This document shows, in pieces, positions 9,972-20,432 of a DNA stretch of 64,000 nucleotides. The notes beneath the pieces were generated by a model, which did not search any database, was not told where the DNA came from, and saw only the letters and a program-made list of their open reading frames with translations. Position numbers and translations under genes: made by a program. The stretch covers positions 2,418,001-2,482,000 of the forward strand of contig NZ_UPHU01000001.1 of NCBI RefSeq assembly GCF_900566075.1, given 5' to 3'. The first letter of the stretch is position 1; the number at the start of each line of letters is the position of its first letter. The stretch is from Mycobacterium pseudokansasii (GTDB lineage: Bacteria > Actinomycetota > Actinomycetes > Mycobacteriales > Mycobacteriaceae).

Positions 9972-10808
9972 GTGGCGATCGAAGAGATCCTCGACCTCGA
10001 GCAACTTGAGGTCAACATCTATCGGGGCAGCGTCTTCAGCCCGGAGTCAGGCTTTCTGCAGCGCACGTTCGGCGGCCATGTCGCGGGGCAGTCGCTGGTG
10101 TCGGCCGTGCGCACCGTCGACCCGTCGTATCGAGTCCACTCGTTACACGGATACTTTCTTCGGCCCGGAGATGCCAAGGAACGCACCGTTTTTCTGGTCG
10201 AGCGCACGCGCGATGGCGGATCGTTCGCCACCAGGCGGGTCACTGCCATTCAGCATGGGGAAATCATCTTCAGCATGGGGGCGTCCTTTCAGACCCATCA
10301 GCAAGGCATCAGCCACCAGGACCAGATGCCGGCCGCCCCGCCACCTGACGATCTGCCCGGATTGCGCTCGGTGCGGGTATTCGACGACGCCGGTTTCCGG
10401 CAGTTCGAGGAGTGGGACGTGCGGATTGTGCCGCGGGAGCAGTTGCAGTGTTTGCCCGGCAAGGCTTCCCAGCAACAGGTGTGGTTTCGCCACCACGATC
10501 CGCTGCCCGACGATCCGGTGCTGCACATCTGCGCGCTCGCCTATATGAGCGACCTCACCCTCCTCGGTTCGGCGCAGGTCACCCACCTCAAGGAGCGAGA
10601 GCATCTGCAGGTGGCATCGCTGGATCACGCGATGTGGTTCATGCGGTCTTTCCGCGCCGACGAATGGCTGCTGTACGACCAGTCCTCGCCGTCGGCCGGC
10701 GGCGGTCGCGCCCTCACCCACGGGAAGATCTTTACCCAGCGCGGTGAGCTGGTGGCGGCCGTCATGCAGGAGGGGCTGACTCGTTATCGCCACGGATACC
10801 AGCCGTGA
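9972..10808 (+). CDS. tesB: Acyl-CoA thioesterase II (TesB type)
   Basis: This 278-residue double hot-dog thioesterase has the N-terminal hot dog with [18 protein letters not shown] and [12 protein letters not shown]. The C-terminal half contains [20 protein letters not shown] and [18 protein letters not shown]. It hydrolyses acyl-CoA to free fatty acid and CoA in the cytoplasm. It is the Rv2605c equivalent and lies between pdxS and pdxT, as in M. tuberculosis. GTG 9972 starts 9 bp after the pdxS stop, and the end overlaps the pdxT GTG by 4 bp. Why a thioesterase sits in the B6 operon is unknown. Confidence 0.93.
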   Translation: MAIEEILDLEQLEVNIYRGSVFSPESGFLQRTFGGHVAGQSLVSAVRTVDPSYRVHSLHGYFLRPGDAKERTVFLVERTRDGGSFATRRVTAIQHGEIIFSMGASFQTHQQGISHQDQMPAAPPPDDLPGLRSVRVFDDAGFRQFEEWDVRIVPREQLQCLPGKASQQQVWFRHHDPLPDDPVLHICALAYMSDLTLLGSAQVTHLKEREHLQVASLDHAMWFMRSFRADEWLLYDQSSPSAGGGRALTHGKIFTQRGELVAAVMQEGLTRYRHGYQP

Positions 10809-11401
10809 GTCCGCCGAAGGTCGGTGTCCTGGCATTGCAGGGGGACACCCGGGAGCATCTCGCGGCACTGCGTGAAGCCGGAGCCGAGGCGATGCCGGTG
10901 CGCCGCCGCGACGAGCTGGACGCGGTGGATGCGCTGGTGCTGCCGGGCGGCGAGTCCACAACCATCAGCCATCTGCTGCGCGATTTCGACTTGCTGGAGC
11001 CGCTGCGGGCGCGGCTGGCCGAGGGCCTTCCCGCGTACGGCGCGTGTGCCGGCATGATCCTGCTTGCCAGCGAAATTCTGGACGCCGGCGCCCGCGGCCG
11101 CGAGGCCGTGCCGCTGCGTGGGATCGATATGACCGTGCGGCGCAACGCCTTTGGGCGACAAGTCGATTCGTTTGAGGGCGATGTCGCGTTCGCCGGCCTG
11201 GGCGACCCGGTGCGTGCGGTGTTCATCAGGGCGCCATGGGTCGAGCGGGCCGGCGAGGGTGTGCAGGTGCTGGCCCGGGCCGCGGGCCATATCGTCGCGG
11301 TGCGGCAGGGCGTGGTGTTGGCGACGGCGTTCCACCCCGAGATCACCGGCGATCGTCGTATCCATCAGCTGTTCGTCGACATCGTCCGGGGTCGGCGCTG
11401 A
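10805..11401 (+). CDS. pdxT: Pyridoxal 5'-phosphate synthase glutaminase subunit PdxT
   Basis: This 198-residue class I glutamine amidotransferase has the motifs [13 protein letters not shown], the nucleophile cysteine in [11 protein letters not shown], and the His-Glu of the triad in FHPEITGD. It releases ammonia from glutamine and channels it to PdxS. GTG 10805 overlaps the tesB stop, giving translational coupling. It is followed by a perfect 18-bp inverted repeat that could end the operon. It corresponds to Rv2604c. Confidence 0.96.
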   Translation: MSPPKVGVLALQGDTREHLAALREAGAEAMPVRRRDELDAVDALVLPGGESTTISHLLRDFDLLEPLRARLAEGLPAYGACAGMILLASEILDAGARGREAVPLRGIDMTVRRNAFGRQVDSFEGDVAFAGLGDPVRAVFIRAPWVERAGEGVQVLARAAGHIVAVRQGVVLATAFHPEITGDRRIHQLFVDIVRGRR

Positions 11402-11435
11402 GGTCTCCGGGCGCCTTCATGGGCGCAGCATCATC

Positions 11436-11490
11436 GAGCCTGTAATTCTGCAGGCTCGTACTCGAACTTCCCCTGCAGAATTACAGGCTC
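11436..11490. repeat. Perfect 18-bp inverted repeat between pdxT and yebC
   Basis: The left arm GAGCCTGTAATTCTGCAG (11436-11453) is matched exactly by its reverse complement at 11473-11490, with a 19-base spacer. The left arm also starts a smaller nested palindrome (GAGCCTG...CAGGCTC, 11436-11457). The hairpin lies 34 bp after the pdxT stop and could be a transcription terminator without a T tract. The arms are AT-rich against their surroundings, so it could also be paired ends left by a small mobile element. No direct target duplication is visible. Confidence 0.8.
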
Positions 11491-11593
11491 GGTGGACGGG
11501 AGCCGGCCAGACGACCACCACCTGCGGTCCACGTAGACTCGTTGGGCGAACTTTCAAGCAACAGAACCCAAAAAGAAGAGGTACACCACAGCG

Positions 11594-12355
11594 ATGAGCG
11601 GCCATTCCAAGTGGGCTACCACCAAGCACAAGAAGGCCGTCGTCGACGCCCGTCGCGGCAAGATGTTCGCCCGGCTGATCAAGAACATCGAGGTCGCAGC
11701 CCGTGTCGGCGGCGGTGACCCGGCGGGCAACCCGACCCTGTACGACGCCATCCAGAAGGCCAAGAAGAGCTCGGTGCCCAATGAGAACATCGAGCGGGCC
11801 CGCAAGCGCGGTGCCGGCGAGGAAGCCGGTGGCGCCGACTGGCAGACCATCATGTACGAGGGTTACGCGCCCAACGGCGTGGCGGTGTTGATCGAGTGCC
11901 TGACCGACAATCGCAACCGTGCCGCCAGCGAGGTGCGGGTGGCCATGACGCGCAACGGCGGCACCATGGCCGATCCGGGGTCGGTGTCCTATCTGTTCTC
12001 TCGCAAGGGCGTGGTCACCCTGGACAAGAACGGCCTAACCGAAGATGACGTGCTGACCGCGGTGCTGGATGCCGGTGCCGAGGAGGTCAACGACCTGGGC
12101 GACAGTTTCGAAGTGGTCGCCGAACCAGGTGATCTGGTCGCGGTGCGCACCGCGTTGCAGGACGCGGGGATTGACTACGAGTCGGCGGAAGCCGGTTTCC
12201 AGCCGTCGGTCAGTGTGCCGGTGGATGTTGACGGCGCCCGCAAGGTGTTCAAGCTCGTCGACGCGCTGGAGGATAGCGATGACGTGCAGAACGTGTGGAC
12301 CAATGTCGACGTGTCCGACGAGGTGTTGGCGGCTCTCGCTCTCGACGAGGAATGA
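11594..12355 (+). CDS. yebC: YebC/PmpR-family protein (TACO1 family)
   Basis: This 253-residue protein begins with the family signature [22 protein letters not shown], followed by [21 protein letters not shown] and the acidic C-terminal domain. Members bind DNA as regulators or help ribosomes pass difficult peptide sequences. Which applies here cannot be told from the sequence. It corresponds to Rv2603c. A purine-rich AAAAAGAAGAGG ribosome-binding site precedes the ATG. It stands alone between the pdx operon and the divergently ending speE block. Confidence 0.93.
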   Translation: MSGHSKWATTKHKKAVVDARRGKMFARLIKNIEVAARVGGGDPAGNPTLYDAIQKAKKSSVPNENIERARKRGAGEEAGGADWQTIMYEGYAPNGVAVLIECLTDNRNRAASEVRVAMTRNGGTMADPGSVSYLFSRKGVVTLDKNGLTEDDVLTAVLDAGAEEVNDLGDSFEVVAEPGDLVAVRTALQDAGIDYESAEAGFQPSVSVPVDVDGARKVFKLVDALEDSDDVQNVWTNVDVSDEVLAALALDEE

Positions 12356-12588
12356 GCATGGCGATCAAGCGCGCCGCCACGTCAGGTCACCAGCTTGAAC
12401 TCTCCTCGCCGCCGCTCGTACGTCCCGGCCGCACGCACTTCTCAATGCGCCCATCGACTCGGTGATCTTTACCTATTACGTTGCCGCGCAAGCCAAGGCC
12501 GTCGCGATTCGGCTTGGGGATCACGAGGTGGCCCGCGGAACCGACGGCGGCTCCGGCAACGACGGCTAACACCGGCTGGCGCCACCGG
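12356..12588. other. Intergenic stretch where M. tuberculosis has vapBC41
   Basis: In M. tuberculosis the VapBC41 toxin-antitoxin pair lies between yebC and speE. Here only 233 bp remain. No VapB or VapC motif can be read in any frame. A short plus-strand reading frame at about 12,420-12,569 (containing NAPIDSVIFTYYVAAQAKAVA) has no recognisable start and may be a gene remnant. Confidence 0.45.
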
Positions 12589-14139
12589 TTAGTCGTATCC
12601 GTGACGCATGTCCTCGACGATGCGCGGATTGTCCAGGGTTGACGGCTCGAGCGGGCGTGGCGCCACGTCGCCCGGGAACACCGTGGCCGCATCGAGCACC
12701 TGCTGGTTGAGGAACCGCAGCGGGGGCGCATCGCTCGGCATCGTCGGCGTGGGGGCGGTGGACCCGCGGCGCGCCAGGACGAAGCCCCAGTCACCGAACG
12801 TGGGGACATAAACGTGGTACGGCGTCACCGCATGCCCCGCGGCCTGCACCGACGAGACCGTCCGCCAGAACGCGGTCCGCGTCGAGAACGGGCTGCCCGC
12901 CTGCACCACCATCAGGCCGCCGGGGGCCAGTGCACGCGCGGCCAGCGTGTAGAACTCGGCCGAGTACAGACGGCCCAGCGCGGGCGTGTCCGGGTCGGGC
13001 AGGTCGGTGATGACCGCGTCGAAGGGACCCCGGTCCGAGCCGCGCAGCCAGCTCATCGCATCATCGATCACCACGTGCACCCGCGGGTCGTCCAGCGAAC
13101 CTCCATTGGCCCCGCGCATGGTGGTGCGCGCCAATTCGATGACCGCGGGGTCAAGCTCCACCTGAACGATCTGCCGCACACCGGGTTGACGCAGTAGCTC
13201 ACGGGCGGCCAGGCCGTCGCCCCCACCTAGCACCAGAACCGAACGGGCACCTGAGCCGAGCGCGGGATAGACCAGGCTTTCGGTGTAGCGGTACTCGTCC
13301 ACGGTGGAGAACTGCAATCCGCCGTCGAGGTAGAGCCGCAGGTCGTCACCGCGCCGCGTCACCACGATCTCCTGATATGCCGTGTGCCGGTAGGCGATGA
13401 TCGGGTCGGCGTAGAGCCGCTGCCGGCTGGTCGTCTCGATCCCGCGCGCACCCACCAACAGCGTCACCAGCAGCCCAAGGGCCGCGGCCAGCGCGCCCAG
13501 CGCCGTCGCCAGCTGGCGAGCGCCGACGACCCGCCGCAGCAGGAAGATCGACACGACGGCCGCGGCCACGAGGTTGACGATGCCGGTGGCGGCCGCGCCG
13601 CGGATCATCCCCAGATGCGGCAGCAGCACAAACGGCCAACCGAGCCCGCCGAGCAACGCGCCCAGATAATCGGCCGCGGTCAGGTTGGCCAGCGTCCGGC
13701 CGGTATCGGTCGCTTCGGCCACCCGGCCGCTCTGCAGCAGTGTCATCAGCAGCGGCACCTCGGCGCCGACCAGACCGCCGATCAGCGCGGTGCCCAGCGC
13801 CAGCACCCACAGCGATCCGCCGATGAACGCGAACGTCACGTACAAGGCCGCCGCCGACAAGCCTCCGACAATGCCCAGCAGTACCTCCACGGTGATGAAG
13901 GTGATGGCCGCGCGCACCAGCAGCGGCTTGACCAGCAGCGCGCCGGCGCCCAGCGCGGCGATGTAGCCGGCGACGATCAGTGACGTGGCGACGATGCCGC
14001 CGCCGTCCAGGCTGGCCGACAGGGTGAGCAGTGCGAGCTCGTAGACGATGCCGCAGGCCGCGCAGGCGGCGACGGCGGCCAGCAGCACCGCGCGCCAGCG
14101 CGGCGAGGCCGCAACCGGCGCCTGCTGTGTCGACGTCAT
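12589..14139 (-). CDS. speE: Membrane-linked polyamine aminopropyltransferase (spermidine synthase family)
   Basis: This 516-residue protein has an N-terminal half of about seven hydrophobic helices. Its C-terminal half is a Rossmann-fold spermidine-synthase-type domain ([20 protein letters not shown], then [11 protein letters not shown] and [21 protein letters not shown]). Cytoplasmic enzymes of this family transfer aminopropyl groups from decarboxylated SAM to putrescine. It is the Rv2601 counterpart and also has the integral membrane half. ATG 14139 overlaps the upstream gene by 4 bp (ATGA), which fixes the start. It is the last gene of a five-gene minus-strand operon. Polyamine activity is inferred; a different acceptor is possible. 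Confidence 0.88.
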   Translation of the reverse strand: MTSTQQAPVAASPRWRAVLLAAVAACAACGIVYELALLTLSASLDGGGIVATSLIVAGYIAALGAGALLVKPLLVRAAITFITVEVLLGIVGGLSAAALYVTFAFIGGSLWVLALGTALIGGLVGAEVPLLMTLLQSGRVAEATDTGRTLANLTAADYLGALLGGLGWPFVLLPHLGMIRGAAATGIVNLVAAAVVSIFLLRRVVGARQLATALGALAAALGLLVTLLVGARGIETTSRQRLYADPIIAYRHTAYQEIVVTRRGDDLRLYLDGGLQFSTVDEYRYTESLVYPALGSGARSVLVLGGGDGLAARELLRQPGVRQIVQVELDPAVIELARTTMRGANGGSLDDPRVHVVIDDAMSWLRGSDRGPFDAVITDLPDPDTPALGRLYSAEFYTLAARALAPGGLMVVQAGSPFSTRTAFWRTVSSVQAAGHAVTPYHVYVPTFGDWGFVLARRGSTAPTPTMPSDAPPLRFLNQQVLDAATVFPGDVAPRPLEPSTLDNPRIVEDMRHGYD

Positions 14140-14618
14140 GACAGCGCGGCGGCGATCACACCCCCGACGGCCAGCATCATCACCGCCGTGGCGAATGCCG
14201 CCGGATGTAGCGTCGGTTCCTCGACGTGCTCGCGGAAGCGACCGGGCACGGCAATCTCGAGAATGAGCAGTGCCGCCCCCTGCAGCGCCACCCCGACGCC
14301 CCCGTAGACGGCGACGTCGACCAGCCCCTGGCCCAGCTGGCTGGAACTGGTGTGAATGGCGGTAATGATGACGATGGCCAGCGCCGCATACATCGCCGAG
14401 GCCAGGACGACGGCGTTGGGCCGCCGATCGATGAACACCAGGCGGCGCAGGTTGCCCGGAGTCAGCACATCGACCATCAGGAAACCCGCGACCAGGACGG
14501 CCGCACCCACCAGGAAGTACAAGATGGTCGCCACCACGCCATGCAGGATCGGGGTGAAGTTGACGGTGCCGAAATCGACTCCCACCTGATGCAATGCCTG
14601 ATGTAACGCCTGCTGCAT
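14136..14618 (-). CDS. DUF350 membrane protein
   Basis: This 160-residue protein has four predicted membrane helices (about 26-46, 71-92, 105-125 and 142-159) and DUF350 character. It is the counterpart of Rv2600. An AAGGAG ribosome-binding site precedes ATG 14618. It overlaps speE by 4 bp and follows the DUF4247 gene after 24 bp. DUF350 genes commonly accompany speE-like and DUF4178/DUF4247 genes in actinobacteria, so the block probably acts as one unit. The biochemical role is unknown. Confidence 0.85.
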   Translation of the reverse strand: MQQALHQALHQVGVDFGTVNFTPILHGVVATILYFLVGAAVLVAGFLMVDVLTPGNLRRLVFIDRRPNAVVLASAMYAALAIVIITAIHTSSSQLGQGLVDVAVYGGVGVALQGAALLILEIAVPGRFREHVEEPTLHPAAFATAVMMLAVGGVIAAALS

Positions 14619-14642
14619 GGCTTTCTCCTTTGGGTACTCGTC

Positions 14643-15083
14643 CTACTTGCTGCCGCCCGGCCCGCCCGGGCTGCCCCCCGAGCCGCCCGACGGAGACCCG
14701 GGAGTGAATCCCGGACCGAGGAAGATGAATGAGCCGTGGCTGTAGCCCGCACTCAGGGGTTCGACGCGGATGCTGCACGGGTAGGAGCCGTCGGGGCCGA
14801 CGACCACGATGTTGTTTCGGTAGCGCAGGTATTCGTTGTCGCCGCTGGCCGCGCGTGCCGCGGGGGCCTGATAGCGGGCCAGTGTGTCGGCCACCTGATG
14901 TGCTGATCCCGTGCAGAGGTAACGCGTTCCGTTGGCGTCGCGGGATTCTTCGCGATAGTGCGACGCGATATACGAGCTGATGTTCTTGTTCAGCAGCACT
15001 ACTCCCGAAACCAACGACACCGTGGCGGCGACGGCCAGCCCCGCGGCAATCAGAAACAGGCGGTTGCGGCTCACGGTTGCCAC
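14643..15083 (-). CDS. DUF4247 secreted or membrane-anchored protein
   Basis: This 146-residue protein has an N-terminal signal anchor (LFLIAAGLAVAATVSLVSGV), then an extracytoplasmic domain with two cysteines (YLCTG and YPCSIRV). It ends in a Gly/Ser/Pro-rich tail. It matches the DUF4247 family and Rv2599. The GTG at 15083 gives MATVSRNR. A second GTG at 15074 would give a classic 4-bp GTGA overlap with the upstream gene and is an equally plausible start. The two cysteines suggest a disulfide outside the membrane. Function is unknown. Confidence 0.8.
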   Translation of the reverse strand: MATVSRNRLFLIAAGLAVAATVSLVSGVVLLNKNISSYIASHYREESRDANGTRYLCTGSAHQVADTLARYQAPAARAASGDNEYLRYRNNIVVVGPDGSYPCSIRVEPLSAGYSHGSFIFLGPGFTPGSPSGGSGGSPGGPGGSK

Positions 15084-15574
15084 CGGCTCGCGGTGTACAC
15101 CACCGACCCGCCGGAGCCGGTCGGGTAGAGGTGCCAGGTCCGCCAGCGCCAGCCGGTGCCGTCGGGTTCGGCCGCCAGCGCGGTCAGCGCGGCGTCATCG
15201 CCGGGGAACATGCCGCCCAGCCACCCGTCGTCGCACGCGCACCGCTGGCGCAGCTCGTGTGCGAGGCGGCGGAACGCGGACTCGTCGTAGGTGTCGCTAC
15301 GGGATTCCAGCCGGTAGCCGGGAGCCTCGGTGCGCGCCGGCAGACTCGCGCCCCGGTTGCGGGCCGAACACGAGATCTGCTCGGAAAAGGTGGTGCCACC
15401 GTGGTTCACGGTGATGACATGCGATGCCCCCAGCACGCCGAGCAGCAGGGTGCCGCCGTCGGGGTGGTCCAACCGATGGCTGGCCAGGGGCCGGGGCGGC
15501 GGCGCGTTGATGGCCAGCCGCAGCCGGGCCCCCGATACGTCAGCCGGAGCGACCGCGAGCTGATGAAGCGGCAC
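15071..15574 (-). CDS. DUF2617 family protein
   Basis: This 167-residue soluble protein corresponds to Rv2598. It starts at GTG 15574 (MPLHQLAVAPADVSG), 8 bp after the stop of the upstream DUF4178 gene. It has segments such as LGVLGASHVITVNHGG and several tryptophans near the C-terminus, with four cysteines in its central part. Its end overlaps the DUF4247 gene. The family has no known activity. Conserved linkage with speE and DUF350 is the only functional hint. Confidence 0.8.
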   Translation of the reverse strand: MPLHQLAVAPADVSGARLRLAINAPPPRPLASHRLDHPDGGTLLLGVLGASHVITVNHGGTTFSEQISCSARNRGASLPARTEAPGYRLESRSDTYDESAFRRLAHELRQRCACDDGWLGGMFPGDDAALTALAAEPDGTGWRWRTWHLYPTGSGGSVVYTASRWQP

Positions 15575-15582
15575 CGATGGTC

Positions 15583-16203
15583 CTATGCGGACGCCGGGGG
15601 AGCGGGGTAGACGGTCAGCTCGCCGGGCAGCACCGCTTTGCCGGTGGATATCTCCCAGGGCATGTCGGGTGCCCAGCGCTCGAATGACAACAAGGCGGTC
15701 TCGTCGCCCCCCTGACCGGCACCGACGTAGTCGACGTAGTCCATCTCGCCGCCCGCGGGCAGGCCCGTCGTCCCCTCGGTGGTGTAGCCGGCATGGCCCC
15801 GCTCCGACTCTTGAAACGTCACGCCGTCGAGCACCTGGTCGCCGTCGGGCTGCACGGCAAGGTCGGTGCGTTTCACCCACATCGCCAGCTCGAGCCGCCC
15901 GTCGTCGTCTTCGACGCTGAACCACATCGGCTCGTCGCCGCCCTCCAGCAGGTGCTCCCACCAGACGAACGGTCCCTCACGGTAGGTGACCGATCCGCGA
16001 ACCACATAGTCGACACCGCCATAGCTGACGATGGCGCCGGGGCCGAGTTGACGCGGGCCGAACTGCGGCATCGCGTTGAAAGACAGGGGATCTTGTCGGT
16101 TGCCCGGTGGTTTCGGGGTCTTGGGACGCTTGAGAGCGACGACGAGAACGAGAAGCGACGCGATGAACAATGCCACCGCGAGCACCACCATCAGTGATCC
16201 CAC
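15583..16203 (-). CDS. DUF4178 membrane-anchored protein
   Basis: This 206-residue protein has one N-terminal transmembrane helix (SLMVVLAVALFIASLLVLVV) followed by a beta-rich cytoplasmic domain of DUF4178 type (YVVRGSVTYREGPFVWWEHLL). It corresponds to Rv2597 and is the first gene of the minus-strand speE operon. The upstream region to ruvC (16,204-16,414) would hold the divergent promoters. M. tuberculosis has vapBC40 in that gap and this window does not. Function is unknown. Confidence 0.82.
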   Translation of the reverse strand: MGSLMVVLAVALFIASLLVLVVALKRPKTPKPPGNRQDPLSFNAMPQFGPRQLGPGAIVSYGGVDYVVRGSVTYREGPFVWWEHLLEGGDEPMWFSVEDDDGRLELAMWVKRTDLAVQPDGDQVLDGVTFQESERGHAGYTTEGTTGLPAGGEMDYVDYVGAGQGGDETALLSFERWAPDMPWEISTGKAVLPGELTVYPAPPASA

Positions 16204-16414
16204 CTCAACCCTTCCCTACGGCGAGCCGACGTGCGCCCTAACGTAACAGCTTCGCGCCGGGCCGGGTCCGGATAAGAGGCATGCGTCAGGGGCTGCCTCC
16301 GGACGCGCGGTTCAAACCGCGTGTCCTGCCCGGCCTTGTCACACCCACCCGCTAGGCTATCGAACAGCTGTTCGGTGTGAAAGGGCCGTGAAAGGGCTGC
16401 GAAAGGGCAATGCG

Positions 16415-16969
16415 GTGCGGGTAATGGGAGTCGATCCCGGGTTGACGCGGTGCGGTCTGTCGCTGGTGGAAAGCGGCCGGGGCCGGGACCTCGTCGCGCT
16501 CGATGTCGACGTGGTGCGCACCCCCTCGGATACCGCGCTGGCGAAGCGGCTGCTGGCCATCAATGACGCCGTCGAGCACTGGCTGGACACCCACCGTCCC
16601 GACGTTCTGGCCATCGAGCGGGTGTTCTCCCAGCAGAACGTGACGACGGTCATGGGTACCGCGCAGGCCGGGGGGGTGATCGCCCTGGCGGCGGCCAAAC
16701 GCGACATCGACGTACACTTCCACACTCCCAGCGAGGTCAAGGCCGCGGTCACCGGCAACGGTGGCGCCGACAAGGCTCAGGTCACCGCGATGGTCACCAG
16801 AATCCTTGCGCTGCAAGCCAAACCGACGCCGGCCGATGCGGCCGACGCGTTGGCGTTGGCGATCTGCCATTGCTGGCGGGCGCCGATGATCGCCCGGATC
16901 GCGCGCGCCGAGGCGCTGGCGGCCCAGCAGCGTCACGCCTATCTGGCCAAACTGAAGGCCGCGCGATGA
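16415..16969 (+). CDS. ruvC: Holliday junction resolvase RuvC
   Basis: This 184-residue endonuclease resolves Holliday junctions together with RuvAB. The RNase-H-like core starts [18 protein letters not shown] with the first catalytic Asp. Further acidic residues lie in [10 protein letters not shown] and in the segment [13 protein letters not shown] chose GTG 16415 because it gives the standard RuvC N-terminus and follows a GAAAGGG ribosome-binding site; an in-frame GTG at 16388 would add nine residues. It overlaps ruvA by 4 bp. Confidence 0.95.
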   Translation: MRVMGVDPGLTRCGLSLVESGRGRDLVALDVDVVRTPSDTALAKRLLAINDAVEHWLDTHRPDVLAIERVFSQQNVTTVMGTAQAGGVIALAAAKRDIDVHFHTPSEVKAAVTGNGGADKAQVTAMVTRILALQAKPTPADAADALALAICHCWRAPMIARIARAEALAAQQRHAYLAKLKAAR

Positions 16970-17553
16970 TCGCCTCGGTCCGCGGTGAGGTGCTGGAGGT
17001 GGCCCTCGATCACGTGGTGATCGAGGCGTCCGGTGTCGGTTACCGGGTCAACGCGACGCCGTCGACGCTGGCGACCTTGCGGCAGGGGACCGAGGCGCGG
17101 CTGGTCACGGCGATGATCGTGCGCGAGGATTCGATGACGCTGTACGGATTCGCCGACCGGGAAAACCGCGACCTGTTCCTGACGTTGTTGTCGGTCTCCG
17201 GTGTCGGGCCGCGCCTGGCGATGGCGACGCTGGCCGTACACGACGCCGCGGCGCTGCGCCGGGCGCTGGCCGACGGCGACGTCGCGGCGTTGACGCGGGT
17301 GCCCGGCATCGGCAAACGCGGCGCCGAACGGATGGTGCTGGAGTTGCGCGACAAAGTGGGTCCGGCGGGGACGGCCGCTCCCGCGCTCAACGGTCATGCG
17401 GTCCGCACGCCGGTGGTGGAGGCCCTCGTCGGGCTGGGCTTTGCCGCCAAGCAGGCCGAGGAGGCCACCGACAAGGTGCTGGCCGGAGACGCCGAGGCCA
17501 CGACGTCGGGTGCATTGCGGGCCGCCCTGGCGCTGCTGGGTAAGGCCCGATGA
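16966..17553 (+). CDS. ruvA: Holliday junction branch migration protein RuvA
   Basis: This 195-residue protein begins [12 protein letters not shown] (OB-fold domain I). It has the tandem helix-hairpin-helix region ([15 protein letters not shown] and [17 protein letters not shown]), and the C-terminal domain III ([10 protein letters not shown]) that contacts RuvB. It holds four-way junctions for RuvB-driven branch migration. The ATG overlaps the ruvC stop and the TGA overlaps the ruvB ATG, so the three are translationally coupled, as in other mycobacteria. Confidence 0.96.
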   Translation: MIASVRGEVLEVALDHVVIEASGVGYRVNATPSTLATLRQGTEARLVTAMIVREDSMTLYGFADRENRDLFLTLLSVSGVGPRLAMATLAVHDAAALRRALADGDVAALTRVPGIGKRGAERMVLELRDKVGPAGTAAPALNGHAVRTPVVEALVGLGFAAKQAEEATDKVLAGDAEATTSGALRAALALLGKAR

Positions 17554-18596
17554 GCGACGAACCGTCCGACCGCGACGTATCGCCGGCCCTGGCCGTGGGC
17601 GAGGGCGATATCGACGGCAGCCTGCGGCCCCGCTCGTTGTGCGAGTTCATCGGCCAGCCCCGGGTGCGCGAACAGCTCCAGCTGGTCATCGAGGGAGCCC
17701 GAAACCGCGGCGGCACACCGGATCACATCCTGCTGTCCGGCCCCCCGGGTCTGGGTAAGACGTCACTGGCGATGATCATCGCCGGCGAGCTCGGGTCGTC
17801 GCTTCGGGTGACGTCGGGCCCGGCCTTGGAACGTGCGGGCGACCTGGCCGCGATGCTGTCCAACCTGGTCGAGCATGACGTGCTGTTCATCGACGAGATC
17901 CACCGCATCGCCCGGCCCGCCGAGGAGATGCTGTATCTGGCGATGGAGGACTTCCGGGTCGACGTGGTGGTCGGCAAGGGTCCCGGCGCCACATCGATCC
18001 CGCTGGAGATCGCGCCGTTCACCCTGGTCGGTGCCACCACCAGATCCGGGGCGCTGACCGGCCCGCTGCGCGACCGGTTCGGCTTCACCGCACACATGGA
18101 CTTCTACGAGCCGGCCGAGCTGGAGCGGGTGCTGGCCCGCTCGGCCGGCATTCTGGGCATCGAACTGGGTACCGAGGCCGGAGCGGAGATCGCCCGCCGC
18201 TCCCGGGGAACGCCGCGGATCGCCAACCGGCTACTGCGCCGCGTCCGTGACTTCGCCGAGGTCCGCGCCGACGGCGTCATCACTCGCGATGTCGCCAAGT
18301 CGGCGCTGGCGGTCTACGACGTCGACGAGCTGGGCCTGGACCGACTGGACCGCGCGGTGCTGTCCGCCCTGACCCGCAGCTTCGGCGGCGGCCCGGTCGG
18401 GGTCTCGACGCTGGCGGTCGCGGTCGGCGAGGAGGCGGCCACGGTGGAGGAGGTGTGCGAGCCGTTCCTGGTGCGCGCCGGCATGATCGCCCGTACGCCG
18501 CGCGGCCGGGTGGCCACCGCGCTCGCCTGGACGCACCTGGGCATGACCCCGCCGGCGGGCGTCACCGGGCTGGGCCAACCGGGGCTGTTCGACTGA
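17550..18596 (+). CDS. ruvB: Holliday junction branch migration ATPase RuvB
   Basis: This 348-residue AAA+ helicase has Walker [11 protein letters not shown], Walker [10 protein letters not shown], sensor 1 LVGATTRSG and the arginine finger region [11 protein letters not shown]-terminal winged helix includes [20 protein letters not shown]. It drives branch migration on RuvA-bound junctions. It ends 17 bp before the convergent PE_PGRS gene. Confidence 0.97.
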   Translation: MSDEPSDRDVSPALAVGEGDIDGSLRPRSLCEFIGQPRVREQLQLVIEGARNRGGTPDHILLSGPPGLGKTSLAMIIAGELGSSLRVTSGPALERAGDLAAMLSNLVEHDVLFIDEIHRIARPAEEMLYLAMEDFRVDVVVGKGPGATSIPLEIAPFTLVGATTRSGALTGPLRDRFGFTAHMDFYEPAELERVLARSAGILGIELGTEAGAEIARRSRGTPRIANRLLRRVRDFAEVRADGVITRDVAKSALAVYDVDELGLDRLDRAVLSALTRSFGGGPVGVSTLAVAVGEEAATVEEVCEPFLVRAGMIARTPRGRVATALAWTHLGMTPPAGVTGLGQPGLFD

Positions 18597-18613
18597 GCGA
18601 TTTCTTGAGGGGG

Positions 18614-20248
18614 CTAGGGCGATCCGTTGGTTCCGTTGGCGCCGCCAAGGATGCCGCCGGTGCCGCCGGTGCCGCCGGTGCCACCGTTGACGCCGTTGCC
18701 ACCGTTACCGCCGAAGCCGTACAGCGTCGGCGTGAAGGCACCATTGTTGACGATCCCGACGCGACCGCCATTGCCGCCGTTGGCAGGCCCTGCACCCTGG
18801 CCGGCGTTGCCGCCGTTGCCGGCGAAGTTGAGGGCGAGGAAGCCGCCGGCGTCGCCGCCGGCACCGCCGTTGCCGCCGGTGCCGGTGACACTGTCGCCGC
18901 CAAATCCGCCGACACCGCCGACGCCCAGGCCGGTGAGCGCCACGCCCTGGCCGGCCTGGCCGCCGGCGCCGCCGGTAATCACGCCGAATCCACCCTGTCC
19001 GCCGCCGCCGCCGATGCCCGCGCCGACAAGCGCGGCCGCTTCGCCGCCTTGCCCGCCGCCGCCGCCGACGTTGCCGGCACCACCGACGCCACCGAAACCG
19101 CCGACGCCCACGCCGGCGAGTGTGCCTGCCACGCCGCCCGCGCCGCCTGCGCCGCCCTTCGAGATGCCGTAGCCACCGAGGCCGCCGGCACCGCCCTGCC
19201 CGTAGCCGAAGTTGGCGCCGCCGGCGCCGCCGGCGCCACCGTCACCACCGACACCGGTGGCGCCGGTGGCGGCGCCGCCGGCGCCACCGTTGCCGCCCAG
19301 GCCGAACAGGCGACCCCCGCCGACGCCGCCGGCACCGCCGTCGCCGCCGGCGGTGTCACCCGCTCCGCCGGCTCCGCCGTCACCGCCGAGGCCGAACAGC
19401 AGTCCCTGTCCCTGGCCGCCGCCGCCCCCGGCGCCGCCGGTCAGGCCGGTCCCGCCGGCCCCGCCGTCACCGCCCGCAGTGCCGAGCGACAAGAGTGAGC
19501 CGGCGGCGCCGCCGGCCCCGCCGACTCCGCCGGTACCCGAGGCAGCAGCGCCGCCGGCGCCGCCGTGGCCGCCCCAGCCGAGCAACGGCGCGTTGCCGCC
19601 CGCGCCGCCGGCACCACCCGTCCCGCCGACAACGCTCGTGGCGCCGCCGGCGCCGCCGGCGCCGCCATTGCCGATCAGCCAACCGCCGGTGCCGCCGACT
19701 CCGCCGGCGGCACCGGCCCCACCGGCCCCACCGTTGCCGCCGTTGCCGATCAGGCCCGCGGAGCCACCCGCGCCGCCAGGCTGCCCGGCCGTCGTTTGGG
19801 AGAAGCCGTTGCCGCCGTTGCCGTACAAGATGCCACCGGCACCGCCGTTGGGACTTGTCGCCGTCCCGTCCGCGCCATTGCCGATGAACGGCCGCCCGAA
19901 CAACGTCTGGGCGGGCGCGTTGATGGCGCCCAACAGGCTCTGCTCCAACGTCTGCAACGGCGTGACATTAGCCGCCTCGGCGCCCGCATACGCCCCACTG
20001 GCCGCGTTCAGCGTTTGGACAAAACTCTGATGAAGCTGCGCGGCCTTGGCGCTCATCGACTGGTACTGCGCGGCGTAGCCGTTGAACAGTGCCGTAATGG
20101 CCTGCGACACCTCGTCGGCACCGGCCGCCAGCACTCCTGTCGTGGACGATGCTGCCGCGGCGTTTGCCGTACTCAGCGACGTGCCGATTGCGGCCGCATC
20201 CTGCGCTGCCGTCGTCAGAAACTCCGGAACTGCGAACACAAACGACAT
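18614..20248 (-). CDS. PE_PGRS family protein
   Basis: This 544-residue protein has an N-terminal PE domain ([20 protein letters not shown], about 100 residues), then the linker with [11 protein letters not shown] that precedes PGRS regions. About 390 residues of GGX repeats follow (GGAGGAGGAGG type). The position downstream of ruvB matches PE_PGRS44 (Rv2591). PE_PGRS proteins are ESX-5 exported, surface-linked and calcium-binding in some cases. The repeat region makes spurious long frames on the opposite strand. ATG 20248 begins the PE domain. Repeat number can differ between assemblies, so the exact length deserves caution. Confidence 0.93.
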   Translation of the reverse strand: MSFVFAVPEFLTTAAQDAAAIGTSLSTANAAAASSTTGVLAAGADEVSQAITALFNGYAAQYQSMSAKAAQLHQSFVQTLNAASGAYAGAEAANVTPLQTLEQSLLGAINAPAQTLFGRPFIGNGADGTATSPNGGAGGILYGNGGNGFSQTTAGQPGGAGGSAGLIGNGGNGGAGGAGAAGGVGGTGGWLIGNGGAGGAGGATSVVGGTGGAGGAGGNAPLLGWGGHGGAGGAAASGTGGVGGAGGAAGSLLSLGTAGGDGGAGGTGLTGGAGGGGGQGQGLLFGLGGDGGAGGAGDTAGGDGGAGGVGGGRLFGLGGNGGAGGAATGATGVGGDGGAGGAGGANFGYGQGGAGGLGGYGISKGGAGGAGGVAGTLAGVGVGGFGGVGGAGNVGGGGGQGGEAAALVGAGIGGGGGQGGFGVITGGAGGQAGQGVALTGLGVGGVGGFGGDSVTGTGGNGGAGGDAGGFLALNFAGNGGNAGQGAGPANGGNGGRVGIVNNGAFTPTLYGFGGNGGNGVNGGTGGTGGTGGILGGANGTNGSP

Positions 20249-20432
20249 CGAACCCCTCCCGAACCCGGTCACGTGACATAAGCCACAGCTGTAAGCAATG
20301 CCGGAGGTAATTGTCGACACTTCGGCAACCGTTGTCAGCGGTTTCTACAAATCGAGTAGTCATCGCGCGGCCGGGCGTTACATCGCCAGACCGTCGGGGT
20401 ACCCAAGCCGGTACCTAACGAGGAGGGCTGCC

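Noticed and set aside
18627..20281. Long plus-strand frames rich in Pro, Ala and Arg across the PE_PGRS gene
   Set aside because: They are mirror translations of the GGX repeat region; the minus-strand PE domain and start are clear.
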